From contig JBBPUQ010000011.1 of the NCBI GenBank assembly GCA_038501195.1, forward strand, positions 1,240,001-1,304,000: a stretch of DNA of 64,000 bases, written 5' to 3'. Both the position numbers and the translations under genes were made by a program. Position 1 is the first letter of the stretch. Every line of letters begins with the position of its first letter. Below the pieces are notes generated by a model. It was given only the letters and a program-made list of their open reading frames with translations, was not told where the DNA came from and searched no databases. This document shows, piece after piece, positions 1 through 11,665 of the stretch. Source of the DNA: Nemania diffusa. Taxonomy: Eukaryota; Ascomycota; Sordariomycetes; Xylariales; Xylariaceae.

Positions 1-3000
1 AAGCCGATCCGGGTTATCTATTATTGAAACTGTCCATTCAGTGGGAAAGACGCAAACAAACTAGGTCTGAATCGGGTTGGAAGTGATTTAGATGGTAAAC
101 TATTGCTGGTACGATCGTACAAACAGCGAGAACACTCGCATATTCTAACCATTCACGGAGTCTATTCGGTCCCCGTGTGATCCATTTTCAAGGATAAGGC
201 CTGAAGGGGATGGCATTTGCTATATCATCTTGGCTTCTATCGTTTCAAGGGAGGTTCATTCATAGCCATCTGCCACGATTAAGCGCATGCTTACCACTGA
301 GGCCGAGGGACCCATATTCTTCCGAGCGAAGAGGGAACAACCACGTCACATGGAAATTCGACGCAGGCTGGCTAGATCGTAATGCCGCGAATTTCAACAT
401 GGGCTTTACTGAAAAGCTACTAGCACAATGCCGTCGTGGCGTGGCTCGGGCTCGGTATCGATACCCCGGGGGGCTGGGACGCAATGACGGTGCGTGAGCG
501 TTCCTTCGGTTGAAAGAGCGGTGAGGCTCTTTGTGGAGGTGATTGGCAACTAGGAAGTTAAGCCACGGCCATCTCCATGCAAATCAGGAACGATAAGGAA
601 CCCCACTACAGAGGTTGGCTTCACGATTTACCAATTCACAGTTATACCTCTGGCGTCGTCTTGAAAAACTCTTACATCGCTCTAGCTACCACTGTCTTGC
701 ATTTGGGTCAGAGTCAGGCTGTCATATGGGCGTTCTGTGCGAGCCGTCACGGCTCACTCCTTACTCTACCGTTGAGTTGGGGGCGGTGGAAGGGGGAGGG
801 GTATAGGTAGGCAGTTGATGATGCCTTAAGAGCTGAGAACCGATGGTGGTTAGGCTTGTGTATGACAGCTGTACCATCTATCCCAATGCCAAGCATTTAT
901 ACGGCATCAACCGACTTCATCTCATTGAATTCTACAATATCGCCCGTGACTTGTTGTCTAAGGCTGTCTAGCACCTGAGCAATCAAGATCTCCCTTACTG
1001 GAGTGTATTTATGATGGCGAGGCGTCCCCGGAGAGTGAATGTTGCGGGACAGCGTACGCTCGTGATGACAACGGAGTTGCTTATTATTGACCTCGTGTCG
1101 GTATGATATGAGTCTAGGAAACCGTGTACCAGAACATATACAATTCATTTTGAACTTGCATAGGTAGCCATTGCTGGAGATACTAGGCTCACGTTCATGT
1201 ACACGGAACTTACGAGTCCAGTTGTTTATATCCATTAACTAAAGCAAAGGAGGAGTCATTTTCTTCGCGGAACTACATATGTATGTTACAGGGTGTACAG
1301 TAGGATTGCTATGCAGGACTGATACATACTGTACGGTCGAGGTAGCCACACAGCCACACACAACAAGGTCCTATCTAAATACGCAGTAGGTGAGCCAACC
1401 AACCTGCACGAACTAGCAAATTGTGAGATTCGCTGGCTACAACCTTGATATGGCAACATCGAGTTTTGGAGTAGCTAGACGCAAAACTACAACTTACGGA
1501 TTACAATCGGATCTTCTCTAACGTATGTAATTCGACGGAGTGGGTTTTTAGGAAGCCCACGATGGCTGATGGAGAAAAATATACGTAAACCCATACCAAT
1601 TATCTCGTTCAGCATAAGAATCGCGTTGGGGGTTTTGGGGGTGTCAACCAGAAATAGGAAATTGGCCGCCACAAGACGCGCATGGTAATTCTGGTATTCA
1701 ATTGCCATTCGTTCACGGTTCGCGATATAAGCAACGGGCGTCCTACACCGTGTCCATTGCTACGGGGGCCGGTTGCTCTAAGTGCTCTAACGTCCGGACA
1801 AGTGTTCAGCGACGGGCCAGGGTCCGCAGACCGCCCAGGGTCGGTCGCTATGCCACGTCCTCTCTCTCTAGGCGTGGATGGCAGCAAAAGCTACAGTACA
1901 GCACTGGAAGGGGGTGTCGGCGCACGAAAGCCGCGCGTGACTACATTCGCGAAAGCGCATGATGACTCTTTGGTCGAGGGCGACAGGTGGGTATTGTAAG
2001 TAACGTCTGTCTCTGGATTGGCCCCATCCCGTCGAGAGCGTGGACGAGTGTTGGCTAATGCACGCTTCCTTATTACTGTAGCAGGGGCGTGTCATGATGG
2101 TTGATGGTGGGACCTGAGCGAGGGACTGCCTACTGACAGGTACTCACAGTAGTCTATGTACCGTGTGCCTCTACTCAGTATCTAGAACGACATGACCTAC
2201 CGAGCATAGGGTAGGCATGTAAGTAGGTAGAGGTGTGAATAGGAATGGGGCTGCGTTGGCGTGCATTTTGTTATTTTATTTTATTTTGCTTGCAACGTAG
2301 TGCACAGATCTAACGAGCAAATGATATATCACCATCTGAGACTGGCTGAATGGAGCCAATAAGCCCGGACGGGCATGGCGGCGCCATATACCTTAAGTAC
2401 CTCCCCCTACCTATGCGTTGTCGAAGACTCATTCTTTTTGAGTTGTCTTGTTCTTTTGAAAATTCTTATGCAGTGGTGCAGAGCTCAAGTGTAGAGCCGC
2501 ACAAAAATCCCAAACTATAAGAAAGGACTCCTTTTTTTGTCCTCTTTCTCTGACTATCTAGTTTATTATCTTATCTACCTAGGTAGTTTGCTGGCGGTTG
2601 TGTAAGAGTACCGGCCGAAAGTCCTGCTTATTCAGATTTTGAGAATATTTGAGCAGTATTGGTACCCAAAACCCAACTTGGGCATTAAACGCCACAGACA
2701 GATTCACCCGCAGGTTTGTCGAGAAGAGTACACGAAACGTCTCTTCTGGACTTTTGGTTCCCCGAAAGACAGTTTTCACCTCCTTGCAATTTTTAGACCC
2801 TCTCCCCTACCAAACATAGCATCTTCACAGACAGTCAGTCCTGAATTAAGTCACATCATCTGGACTACACCACGAATTAGCAGCGCGAACCCATCCCTTG
2901 ACTTATACCGAAAAGAGCACCCACTTCCCCTACCTACCCGCCTACCTATCTACGTACATACATACGCTACATGCCTACACCCATCGCACACTGTAGATTC

Positions 3001-4673
3001 AGCATTGTACTCGGCGCGCAGCCCAACATTTGCCACCGAACACGCCTCACGATAGCACATTACAACCACATACTTGCATAAGTGTATAGATCGACACAAC
3101 CACAGCAACACGCACCCCGACGATCCTCTAATTACTGGCATGACAAGTCGAACCTACGACAGGGAAGACCTGGCACTAGAGCTCCTTTGATGGTGATTGT
3201 TAGATCAGTCAAACTCCAAAAGACACGGAACGAGGCGATCAGTTTCAGGGTCCCATACATCCGGTGCTGCATCAGTCTGCATCTTGCTTGACTACGACCC
3301 AGCTTGGGTAATCTCCGCCCCTGACCAACAGGAAGAAGAGAGCATTTTGCGCTGAGAAAGGGCGCCAAGTGCACCAACTGAAAAGGGCCTAGGCGATTAT
3401 CGTGCTGCAAGCACTTGTAGGTAAGTCACGCTTGTACTTGTATTGTAAGCTGTCTGCACCTCCTACCTACATACCGGGTGAGGGAAAAAAAAACTTCTCT
3501 GGGACTAACGTTTTCTTTTTTTTTCCTCCCCAGTTTGAGAAGAGCACCACCTGTTGCAATACCTACCTAACCTACCTAATCACCGGTAGTGACGCATACT
3601 ACCTAGCGTGGCTATAGGTATCCTGTACAGCATACCTTAGGTCGATAGTGGGAACTATCGATAGTCCGGACACTTTAGGTACGCTATAGGTACAGTGGGT
3701 GAACCCCTCGAACCAATATCGATAACTGGCAACACCCCCCGAACCGCCCGCCCTGCCTACCTAGACTCCTCCAGGATCCACCCCTCTCTTTTCCTCTCCC
3801 CCATCTGGCACTCCGCAAACCTGAGGGACTGCCAAACCCATCTGCGTCTGATCAAGAACCCCCTCCAACCCAAAGTTGTACCACTCTCACTTCTCGTTGC
3901 TCGAGGACAACGGCTTCCCTGCACTCGCAATCCTACACCGTGCAGCCGATGTACAGCCCATAGATAGGTAGTACCTCTATCGGCAACAATTCTTTGACAC
4001 ACGTCCTCGCTCACACACACACTACACACACACACACATACAACACGCTACATACTTCATCCTATCATCAACAACGGGAGCACCCATCTATACTCTCCAA
4101 TCCCTCCCCTTCGAGCAGCCAACCATCGTTGCCCAACTGTCCGCCCCCCCGCCAAGAAGTGCTGCGACAGTGTTCCTACGGTGACCTTGTCCGCGTCGTC
4201 TTACCTACCGACCTATATCCATCCGGCTTAGACGACCCTCTCCATCTTCGGAAATTCCTCCCTCTTAACTCTTCTATTGTTGCAACACATGCGAATACTA
4301 CCAATCACCCAGCTCTTCAAATATCTCTCTGCATAACAACTTACTTTCTCTCTCATTTCTCTCGTCTAATACAATAAGGATTGTTCAGACACAGATACAA
4401 GAGACTCTCCCTCCGCATTGGTCCATCATCAGCTACTAGGTACTTTACTTAATCACCTCTCAACTACGCTAGCTGTCTAGTCAAAGTCAATCGCAGAGCT
4501 CAATCCGAACATCAGGAACCACTAACCGACTAGCTAGGTACACTATTACAACCGCACCGCCCAACTCTGCGACGTTTGCGCCGGCCTGGAGCCTGCCTTC
4601 GAAGGCATCCTCACTATTCACTACGTGCTCAATCTGCACTATTTCCAACCCACTCTTCTAAAGTTTCCCGATC
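1..4673. other. Gene-free stretch; distal part is the leader of the next gene
   Basis: I see no convincing coding region. Open frames here are short, lack family resemblance and have no coherent splice pattern. The stretch holds low-complexity DNA: a TTTTA-rich run near 2268-2292, a CCTACCTA/ACATACAT cluster at about 2931-2968, pyrimidine tracts near 3511-3535, more CCTACCTA words around 3561-3580, and a CA repeat at 4011-4040. The last 500-600 bases are pyrimidine-rich and probably hold the promoter and 5' leader of the gene starting at 4674. Confidence 0.6.
4011..4040. repeat. CA/TG microsatellite
   Basis: Imperfect (CA)n run interrupted by one CTA. It lies about 630 bases upstream of the start codon at 4674, so it may fall in the promoter or leader of that gene. 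Confidence 0.85.
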
Positions 4674-6437
4674 ATGATGCCGAAGCGCACATCTTACCCT
4701 CCGTCGCACATCGCGTATATGGAGGAGGCCGACGATGATGGACACGTCCTCTCAGGAGCTGAACCAAAGTACGCCCGGTCCACGGCCCCTGGCAGTCCTC
4801 GTAAACAGCAACCCAATACAAGTAAGACCCGGAGAGACTCACGGCGCACCACCGATAATTGCAGCTCGACTGATTCCTCAGATTCTACCGCACATCCGAC
4901 GACAAGCAAAGGCAAGTCGAAAATGAAGCCGAAAGACGAGAGGAGAGCGAGCACCGTCATGGTCCCGAAACAGCGGCCTGTCGCACGATCGGCCAAGACA
5001 GCCCCAGTGCCTTCATCTCGGGCGTCCGATGAATCATCGGGGTACTATCCCATTCCACATCCTGCGGGCCCCTCAAGACCTCGCGCACATACTCGACCCG
5101 GCCCGGAAGGCTATTATGGGCCGCCCAATCCACGAGCACCACCACTACGACCGCCCATGTCTGGGTCCGCCTTCTACCCACCTCCTCCCGTCATGGTACC
5201 GCCTTCCTTCCCTCCGCCGTCCTTTCCTCCGCCGGCATGGCACGGTCCGTTCCCTGGTCCCGGCCCTATGCCGCCACCCCTTCATCCGCCAACCGGTCCC
5301 ATCGATCACCACCCTCCTCCTAGGGATCTAGCAATGCGCTTCAGAAGGCCTTCGTCGTCTATGGGATTTCGCCAAGTATCCAATCCCTACGAATACGAAT
5401 ATGAAGGTTCTCCAGAGAGATCTGTAGCGCGGCGTCCTTCCGTGTCAAGAAAAGCTAGCAAGGAAATTAAGGAACACGAGGACCGCAAGCGTATGCCGCC
5501 ACCACCCCGACCCAAATCCACGCGCCCAGAACGCTCGGAACGCACGGAACGTGAACGACTAGAACGAGGTCGTATGGAGCGTGAGCGTGAGCGTGTAGAG
5601 CGCGATCGTATAGATCGTATGGAACGTAATCGTATGGAACGCGAGCGACTAGAGCATGAGCGCTTAGAACGTCCAGAACGTATAGTACTCAAGCCACAAC
5701 CGTCCAACAACAATAATAACCACAGAAAATCGGTTGTTTTCGACGAAAATGACCTGGACGGCGACAGCTCTGTGTATAATGTTCCTCCCATTCTTCGGCG
5801 CGGATCTGGAGTTGAATATGGTTCTACTCCCTTGAAGAATCGCCGCCAGAGCTTTGACGCTCCCGATTCGGTTTTTGATTATGAAGACGACGAAGACGAC
5901 GACGATGAAGAAGATGAATACTCATATGAGGAGCCGGCGCCCAGAGCACGGAGTCGACGAAGGTCTCACATTGAAGTTGAAGACAAGATGCGGGATGCTT
6001 CGCGATATCAAGATAACATGGGTGGAACATCAGCCCTAACCTACGAGGCTCTCCGAAAGGCCAAGACCCGTGCGAGTAGCCGATCTACTCGCAGCAGCGC
6101 TAGCCGAGACGAAAGCGAATATAAACACTCGGCGACGACCCACACCACTCGATCCAGCAGCGGAGAGGACGACATCACCATCAAAGTTTCTGCTGGCTGT
6201 GTCGTCGAGGTCGGAAATGTCAAGATCCATTCTACAGAGGGCGGCGAAGTTAGCGTGGGTCGAACGGGAACTTCACGCACGAGCAGCGATCGTGGAACCT
6301 CGGTCTGGGGTGATGAGCGCAGGACGCGCGCGAGCTCCCAGTCAGCATATGCACGAGGTCTTCCCGCTCCTGGATCATACACTCCCTCTCGTCTCTATTC
6401 AGAGCAACATTATGACGATGATGACTCGTACTACTGA
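4674..6437 (+). CDS. Disordered Pro-rich, Arg/Glu-rich protein of unknown function
   Basis: Single-exon open frame of 587 residues; I do not recognise a named family. A second ATG follows directly at 4677. Almost all of it looks disordered: a Ser/Thr/Lys-rich N-terminus, a proline-rich stretch at about residues 151-216 with repeated PPP and SFPPP units, an Arg/Glu repeat at about 283-337 (RMERERERVERDR type, which may form a single charged helix), a poly-Asn spot near 344, and an Asp/Glu run at about 402-420. The one ordered-looking part is near 500-540, where alternating hydrophobic residues (TIKVSAGCVVEVGNVKIHS) suggest beta strands. The C-terminus is tyrosine/acidic. No signal peptide or membrane segment is visible. 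It could be a scaffold or RNA-associated protein, but that is inference. It is probably real because the frame is long and its composition bias keeps to one frame. Confidence 0.75.
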   Translation: MMPKRTSYPPSHIAYMEEADDDGHVLSGAEPKYARSTAPGSPRKQQPNTSKTRRDSRRTTDNCSSTDSSDSTAHPTTSKGKSKMKPKDERRASTVMVPKQRPVARSAKTAPVPSSRASDESSGYYPIPHPAGPSRPRAHTRPGPEGYYGPPNPRAPPLRPPMSGSAFYPPPPVMVPPSFPPPSFPPPAWHGPFPGPGPMPPPLHPPTGPIDHHPPPRDLAMRFRRPSSSMGFRQVSNPYEYEYEGSPERSVARRPSVSRKASKEIKEHEDRKRMPPPPRPKSTRPERSERTERERLERGRMERERERVERDRIDRMERNRMERERLEHERLERPERIVLKPQPSNNNNNHRKSVVFDENDLDGDSSVYNVPPILRRGSGVEYGSTPLKNRRQSFDAPDSVFDYEDDEDDDDEEDEYSYEEPAPRARSRRRSHIEVEDKMRDASRYQDNMGGTSALTYEALRKAKTRASSRSTRSSASRDESEYKHSATTHTTRSSSGEDDITIKVSAGCVVEVGNVKIHSTEGGEVSVGRTGTSRTSSDRGTSVWGDERRTRASSQSAYARGLPAPGSYTPSRLYSEQHYDDDDSYY

Positions 6438-9064
6438 GCCTCTTGCTAAAATAACCCAATCGATAATAAGGCAACTTACTAATCCACCGGGGTGGGTGGA
6501 CAACCGATACTCTTGATGCCATCGCACCCTGATGAATGGCGTAGTTGGTGCTGATCGATTAGCAAAGACCATGTTATCGGAGTTGAGTTTAACTTGAACT
6601 CAATCCTGACTACATATTCACCAAACGCCAAACAAAAAGGGGTTCCGCGTTAGTGTCACCGAAAAAAAGTAAAAAAGGCGCTGCAGAAATTTTCCTCATC
6701 GCTTCAGTGTTTTTTTTTTCCGATTTTCCTTTTCATTTTGCGAGATTGTCACGTTTTTATCAAGGGCACTGCACGTTTTTGTGTCCTTGTATATGAGAGA
6801 TGAGTCCAAGGAATTTTGATGAGGATGTTGGAAAAGTGATGGACGTTTCATGTTCTCATAATAATCATGTCTACGCTGTTTGTTCTTTTTATACGTCTCC
6901 GAAGCGTTGTTTCTGTGTTTGTTTGCCTTCTTTCATGCAGCCTCGGCTGGGCCAAGCTGCGTGCGATACCCTGTGCTTTGAAGCCGAGTTCTTCCCAATG
7001 GTCATGGCATAAGAGTTGGACCGATAGATCAACCTGTACAGCGATGAAGCTCGCGCTTCCGATCGCATTGGAAATCATTTTTTTCACACAAAGGCTTACC
7101 TTTGGGTAATGTTGCATAGGTTGGGATGGCCATGAGACCAAGCTCCTAACCAAGCATATGAGTGTCATAATGCTGACGGGCACTTGATCTGGTTTGTCGG
7201 CATTAAGCGCCGGGATGGGGCGGGAACGACGTTTCATATGTGGCAAAGATAGTATCATTGATAGGACGGACGAACCAACATGGGTTGGGGCTAGGCGCCG
7301 TTGGACAGACAGACGTGCATTCGCATAGGAAGGTCTCATATTGTTAGCAATGGACGATATTCGTCTCTTTCGCTATTTATCTACACGCTGATCTACCTAT
7401 AGAATCTGTAGCCACTACACAATCAGCTACACAATAATATCCCCACTGTTTATATTTTTCTGCGACATCTTCATGGTATTCTTCTCAATACCATGCTTTA
7501 TGACACCTTCAGGGGAGTAGACAGTATAGCGCACGGACATGCACGTAGGTTGACGCAAGCAAGCCAGCGAAATAGGTAGTTTATTTGTAGATGGTGGATA
7601 CATGGTACGATCATCAGATGGCCGAGAGGATGTGCGCAAGGTGATTCGCCAACTAGCTGATCTCGGATGGCGATCGGTATTTATTAGCATTACAAAGAGT
7701 AACGGTAAACTGAGAACCCTTACTACATGTATGGCTTCCTGAATATGGGGTTATAGCATGAGATACTACATAGATGCCGTTATGTACATCTGGAATAATA
7801 CTGCATTTCTTGGTATCGACACTTTGCCGACTGAGCTAATAATTAGTAACTACATATCTACTGCGTGGACGATGAAAATCCGGAGCATAATGAGGAGAGG
7901 GGTTGGCGGATCCGCGGGAGCGCATGAACTGCTGAAGAGGATCGATAGATGTGATTGGCAGCTATGGCACATGACGCATTGTTCTTCCCTGCTTCAGGGA
8001 CTCTGTCGATAGTTGTGTAGTTGTGGCGCATCTTGATTTGCCTGCAAATTGATTATGGGAAGGCCTAGGCGAGAGGGGTTGCGGGACAGACGAGGAGCGA
8101 ATGGTGGAAAATCTACAGAGGAGATGGATAGCTGACTGCTCTCTCTGTCGATGCCTTGGTGAGAGCTGCCTATAAACTGGCTATAGCATAGCATAGTACA
8201 CTTGGGTAAGGTTTGGTGTATATAAATGGAGGAGCTGAGCTGGGGAGTTCTATAGTTCGCAATCGCCTATTAATGAATGTGATTCGGGGATTTGAAGGTT
8301 TGGGACGAGTGGCGGGGGACGGAGTGGTTCAAGGCCTTTTCCCGAAGCGCCAACGTAAGGTACGCGTTGGTGCTCTAAATAGGCACACTAAAAACAGGAT
8401 CTGTTCCAGCTATCTAGATGGTGAGACGTTGGAGGGGGTTCCTGCTCCAGCACGCGCAAGAGCCCCACCACACCAGAATAGTGCCCGAATCTTCTTTCCC
8501 CGTAGCGGCTGTTGCCCGGTCACCGTCTTTTTCGATAAGGTTTGTTGACTTTTACAGTAAACGACGTCACTGGTGAGTTGTGGATTCGTGCAACCGTAGC
8601 CCAACCACCTTCAGGCCAATGCTGATACGCCCAACAAGACAGCCTACCCCACCAACTAAGTGCATGCATTCACTGCCCTTGGAAACCGTGGGACAACCAG
8701 AATTATCCTGTCCTGTTTTGGTCACCATTTCATTTCATCTCAGTCTCCTCAATTCCACATACACAAAACATACACACACACAGAGCCCACGAATCATCAC
8801 AGTACCATCAACGATACTGGACTCTGAATCTCATAATAGGAATTGAAGCTAGTACACCACCGGGCTGATTGGAGGCTCTCATTGTTCATTTGGCTGGGTT
8901 TTCCAGCGGCAACTCACCAGTCAGCCAGCCAGCCGAGTTCCAGTAAACAACAAGCCAGAGCCAGACAGAACAAAACCATCACCACCACAATTCATCCTTA
9001 CATTCCTAACTAGAAACCCATTCCAGCACGTTCACCAGAGCTACGACCCTCGTCATCTCCCACT
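6438..9064. other. Gene-free stretch between two same-strand genes
   Basis: No supportable gene. It begins with the presumed 3' UTR of the upstream gene, including an oligo-T run near 6710-6720. A CA run lies at about 8771-8782, followed by CAGC-rich sequence near 8922-8937 and the leader of the gene at 9065. Short open frames in between show no family resemblance. Confidence 0.55.
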
Positions 9065-10555
9065 ATGGCACCGCTTCTACCAACCCTCGCCGCTCACGCC
9101 CGCAGCATCCTCTCCTCAGCCGCAACCACCCGTTCACGGGCCGTACAAACAGCCTCAGACCGCCTAACCAAATTAGGACCTTTGGCTATCCGCACCATCC
9201 TCGTCGGCCGAGACGATGACAGCACCAGCTCGAACTCGCAGATAGACCCGTCGAAGGGGGTGACGGACCCCAACGACATCAACAACACAGCCATCTTCGT
9301 GCTGTTCGGGCTGATCGGCGTGGCCTTCGTGGTGACGGGCATCTGGTTCTTCTTCTGGGCCAAGAACGGCGGCTTCTACTTCAAGGAGAACGATTGGGAT
9401 GACTACAAGTCGACGGTACTGCGCCGCCGCGGTCCTAATGGTACCCTGCTATCCGGCGCCACGCCCAGCACGAACCTCGGCGGCGGCTCCGTGTACAAGG
9501 ACGTCGACGACGGCAGCACCGAGTACACAGGCGGGCTCACGCAGCTGTCCGGCGATACCGGCGACACCGTGAGCACGCTATCAGGCGTCACGGCCGGGGC
9601 CTCGGACATCGCAGGCCGCGAGAAGCGGCGACGGGCCCGCGAGAAGAAGGAGCGCGAGCGCGAGAAGCGCCGCGACCGCAAGGCGCGGGGCGACGGCGGC
9701 AAGTCGCGCCGCAAGGTGGGCGAGGACGGCGCGCTGGTCGACGAGGAGGCCGAGGCCGAGGCCAAGCAGAAGCTGCGCGCCTACCGGCACGAGCGCGCCG
9801 CCCGCGTCGGCGGCTTAAACAAGGAATCCGAGGGCTCCGAGTGGGACGGCTCCACGAACCCCGAGATGTCCACCGTCACCGGCGCCGAATCTCTCCTGTC
9901 CAACCGCCAGGCCACGCCCACGAAGGAAAAGCGCCGCAGCACTGCCGCGGCTAACCCCAGGGACTACTACGAGACGGCGAGCGAGGTCACGGCCGACACG
10001 CAGAGCTCAGCCCCCACGGCCAGCAGCAGCGGCAACACGAGGAAGGCGGGCGGCATCCGCAAGGTCTACAGCACCGCCGACCGCACCAACACGCGCGAGA
10101 ACGAGCGCCTGCGGGCCGAAGCGCGACGTCTAGCGGAGCGCAACCGCGCCTCCGCCTCCGCCTCGCAGAGCCACCACCACGGCGCCGCCACTTCCTCGCG
10201 GCGCGACTTCAGCTACCAGCGCGCCGACCTGCGGAACCCCGCCAGCGCCATCGCCGAGGAGGCCGGCGAGCAGCAGGCGCCGCTCATGGGCACGGGGCGG
10301 TACCTGCCCGCGCCCGAGTCCTGGACGCCCGCGCCGCCCGTGGTGGCGGAGAGCGACATCGGCGACGGCAGCGATCTGGGCACCAAGTCGTACCGCCACT
10401 ACATCCCCGGGCTCTCCTCCTTGTCGTCGTCGGCGGCGGGGCCGAGTAGTAGCAGCGTGGGGACCGGGAGCGTGGTCGACAGCGCGGTCTCGGGGTCCGA
10501 GTATGCCGAGGAGAAGAGGCGGAAGAGGCGCGAGGCGCAGCGCGCGAAGAAGTAA
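9065..10555 (+). CDS. Single-pass membrane protein with a long basic, disordered tail
   Basis: Single-exon frame of 496 residues, visibly GC-rich, with strong G/C at third codon positions compared with its flanks. I do not recognise a named family. One transmembrane helix is clear at about residues 76-98 (FVLFGLIGVAFVVTGIWFFF), preceded by a Ser/Thr/Asp-rich segment and followed by NGGFYFKENDWDDYKS, the most conserved-looking part. Then come a Gly/Ser/Thr linker and a highly charged Arg/Lys/Glu helix at about 184-217 (EKKEREREKRRDRKAR type). The rest is low complexity and ends in basic residues (EKRRKRREAQRAKK). By the positive-inside rule the tail is probably cytoplasmic. No cleavable signal peptide is obvious. 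The start at 9065 has a good context (cactATGGC). Function is unknown; anchoring something to a membrane is inference. Confidence 0.8.
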   Translation: MAPLLPTLAAHARSILSSAATTRSRAVQTASDRLTKLGPLAIRTILVGRDDDSTSSNSQIDPSKGVTDPNDINNTAIFVLFGLIGVAFVVTGIWFFFWAKNGGFYFKENDWDDYKSTVLRRRGPNGTLLSGATPSTNLGGGSVYKDVDDGSTEYTGGLTQLSGDTGDTVSTLSGVTAGASDIAGREKRRRAREKKEREREKRRDRKARGDGGKSRRKVGEDGALVDEEAEAEAKQKLRAYRHERAARVGGLNKESEGSEWDGSTNPEMSTVTGAESLLSNRQATPTKEKRRSTAAANPRDYYETASEVTADTQSSAPTASSSGNTRKAGGIRKVYSTADRTNTRENERLRAEARRLAERNRASASASQSHHHGAATSSRRDFSYQRADLRNPASAIAEEAGEQQAPLMGTGRYLPAPESWTPAPPVVAESDIGDGSDLGTKSYRHYIPGLSSLSSSAAGPSSSSVGTGSVVDSAVSGSEYAEEKRRKRREAQRAKK

Positions 10556-11665
10556 AGGGGCGTGAAGGCATAGTGAAGGGGCGGTCGGGTGAGCGTGAAA
10601 TGCGAGCACGGCCGGCGGAATATAAGGGGAGAAACTGGTTTGGCTCCTAGATTGTCGCACATATCGCTGCCTCGTCTGGTAGCTGGCGTTTGCTTGCTTG
10701 CTTGTCTGTTTGCGCGTCTTTATCACCATGCGTATGTACGGGGTAATCAACCAGGTTGCGCGAGTTTTTGATTTTGGGCTGCTCTCTGCTTCGACGCACG
10801 CATGGGACGAATCGATGTGATGTACTACAGACGTACAGACACATCTAACATGACAGGCAGACACGGGACGCGGAATAGATGGACGGGTCGCTCCTTTCTC
10901 ACGTATTAATGAAAACAAGCAATCAAGAGCTGGCTTTGCGAAGTCTGCTGGTTAGGGACTACGTCCGTCGTGTAGAATAGGTACATACGCAGACACACAC
11001 GTAGACAATACAGATGGACAATTATATGAATGGCTGTGTTTAATGGACTATGGAAGGAGTGGGGTTGTGCTAATAGGCCAAGATAAACGAGATACATCCA
11101 AATCTCAATCCCCTCCTAAGCCAGCTCGGGGAGGATAGCTATGGCCCAAATTCAAAGTGCCCATACGTAGAGCGTAGAAAGAATAGCAAACTGGTCGCTC
11201 GGTACGAGTTAGGAGCGGAGATGCTCATGATAGTTGTTAGGAAACCTGTAAAAAGGTCTGTAGTTCCGAAAGCAAAATAGTATGGTCATAACGTCGTTAG
11301 TTTAAAAGAAAATATGCCGAGCTTGTATCATTCCATCCGTCTCGTCGCCTTCAGTGCTCAAGATAATCCACCGTTATCAGTATCCGCATTTGACCATGTC
11401 GGGATAGCCAATGCCAGCAACCGGAATTGTGTATATCGAAAGGGATGACGATAGAGAACCAGGGGGGGGGGAAACATTGTGTGTTAATGAGTAAAAAGTC
11501 ACCGCCAGCTGCTAGATAGGATCGTAGCAGCGCAGGGGAGAGGGAGATAAGCATCACCCCGTTTCAACGTATATAGTGTGTATGTAGTGTGTATGTAGGC
11601 GCCGTCCAGAGAACAACCCCGGGATATCAGGGAGGTTGGTAGAGCGTTGTCGTTATGGTATTATT
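10556..11665. other. Gene-free stretch between convergent genes
   Basis: No supportable gene. It holds a TTGC-type repeat near 10688-10708 and a run of ten G at 11462-11471. It separates the 3' ends of the membrane-protein gene (+) and the DUF6590 gene (-), so it probably contains two transcription end regions. Confidence 0.6.

Noticed and set aside
897..1235. 112-residue minus-strand frame with a helical-looking end (REILIAQVLDSLRQQ)
   Set aside because: Could be a gene fragment, but there is no recognisable family, splice partner or conserved neighbour, so I do not call it.
10130..10918. 262-residue open frame on the minus strand
   Set aside because: It lies mostly antisense to the GC-rich tail of the 9065-10555 gene. 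Strong third-position G/C there keeps the opposite strand open; no family resemblance.
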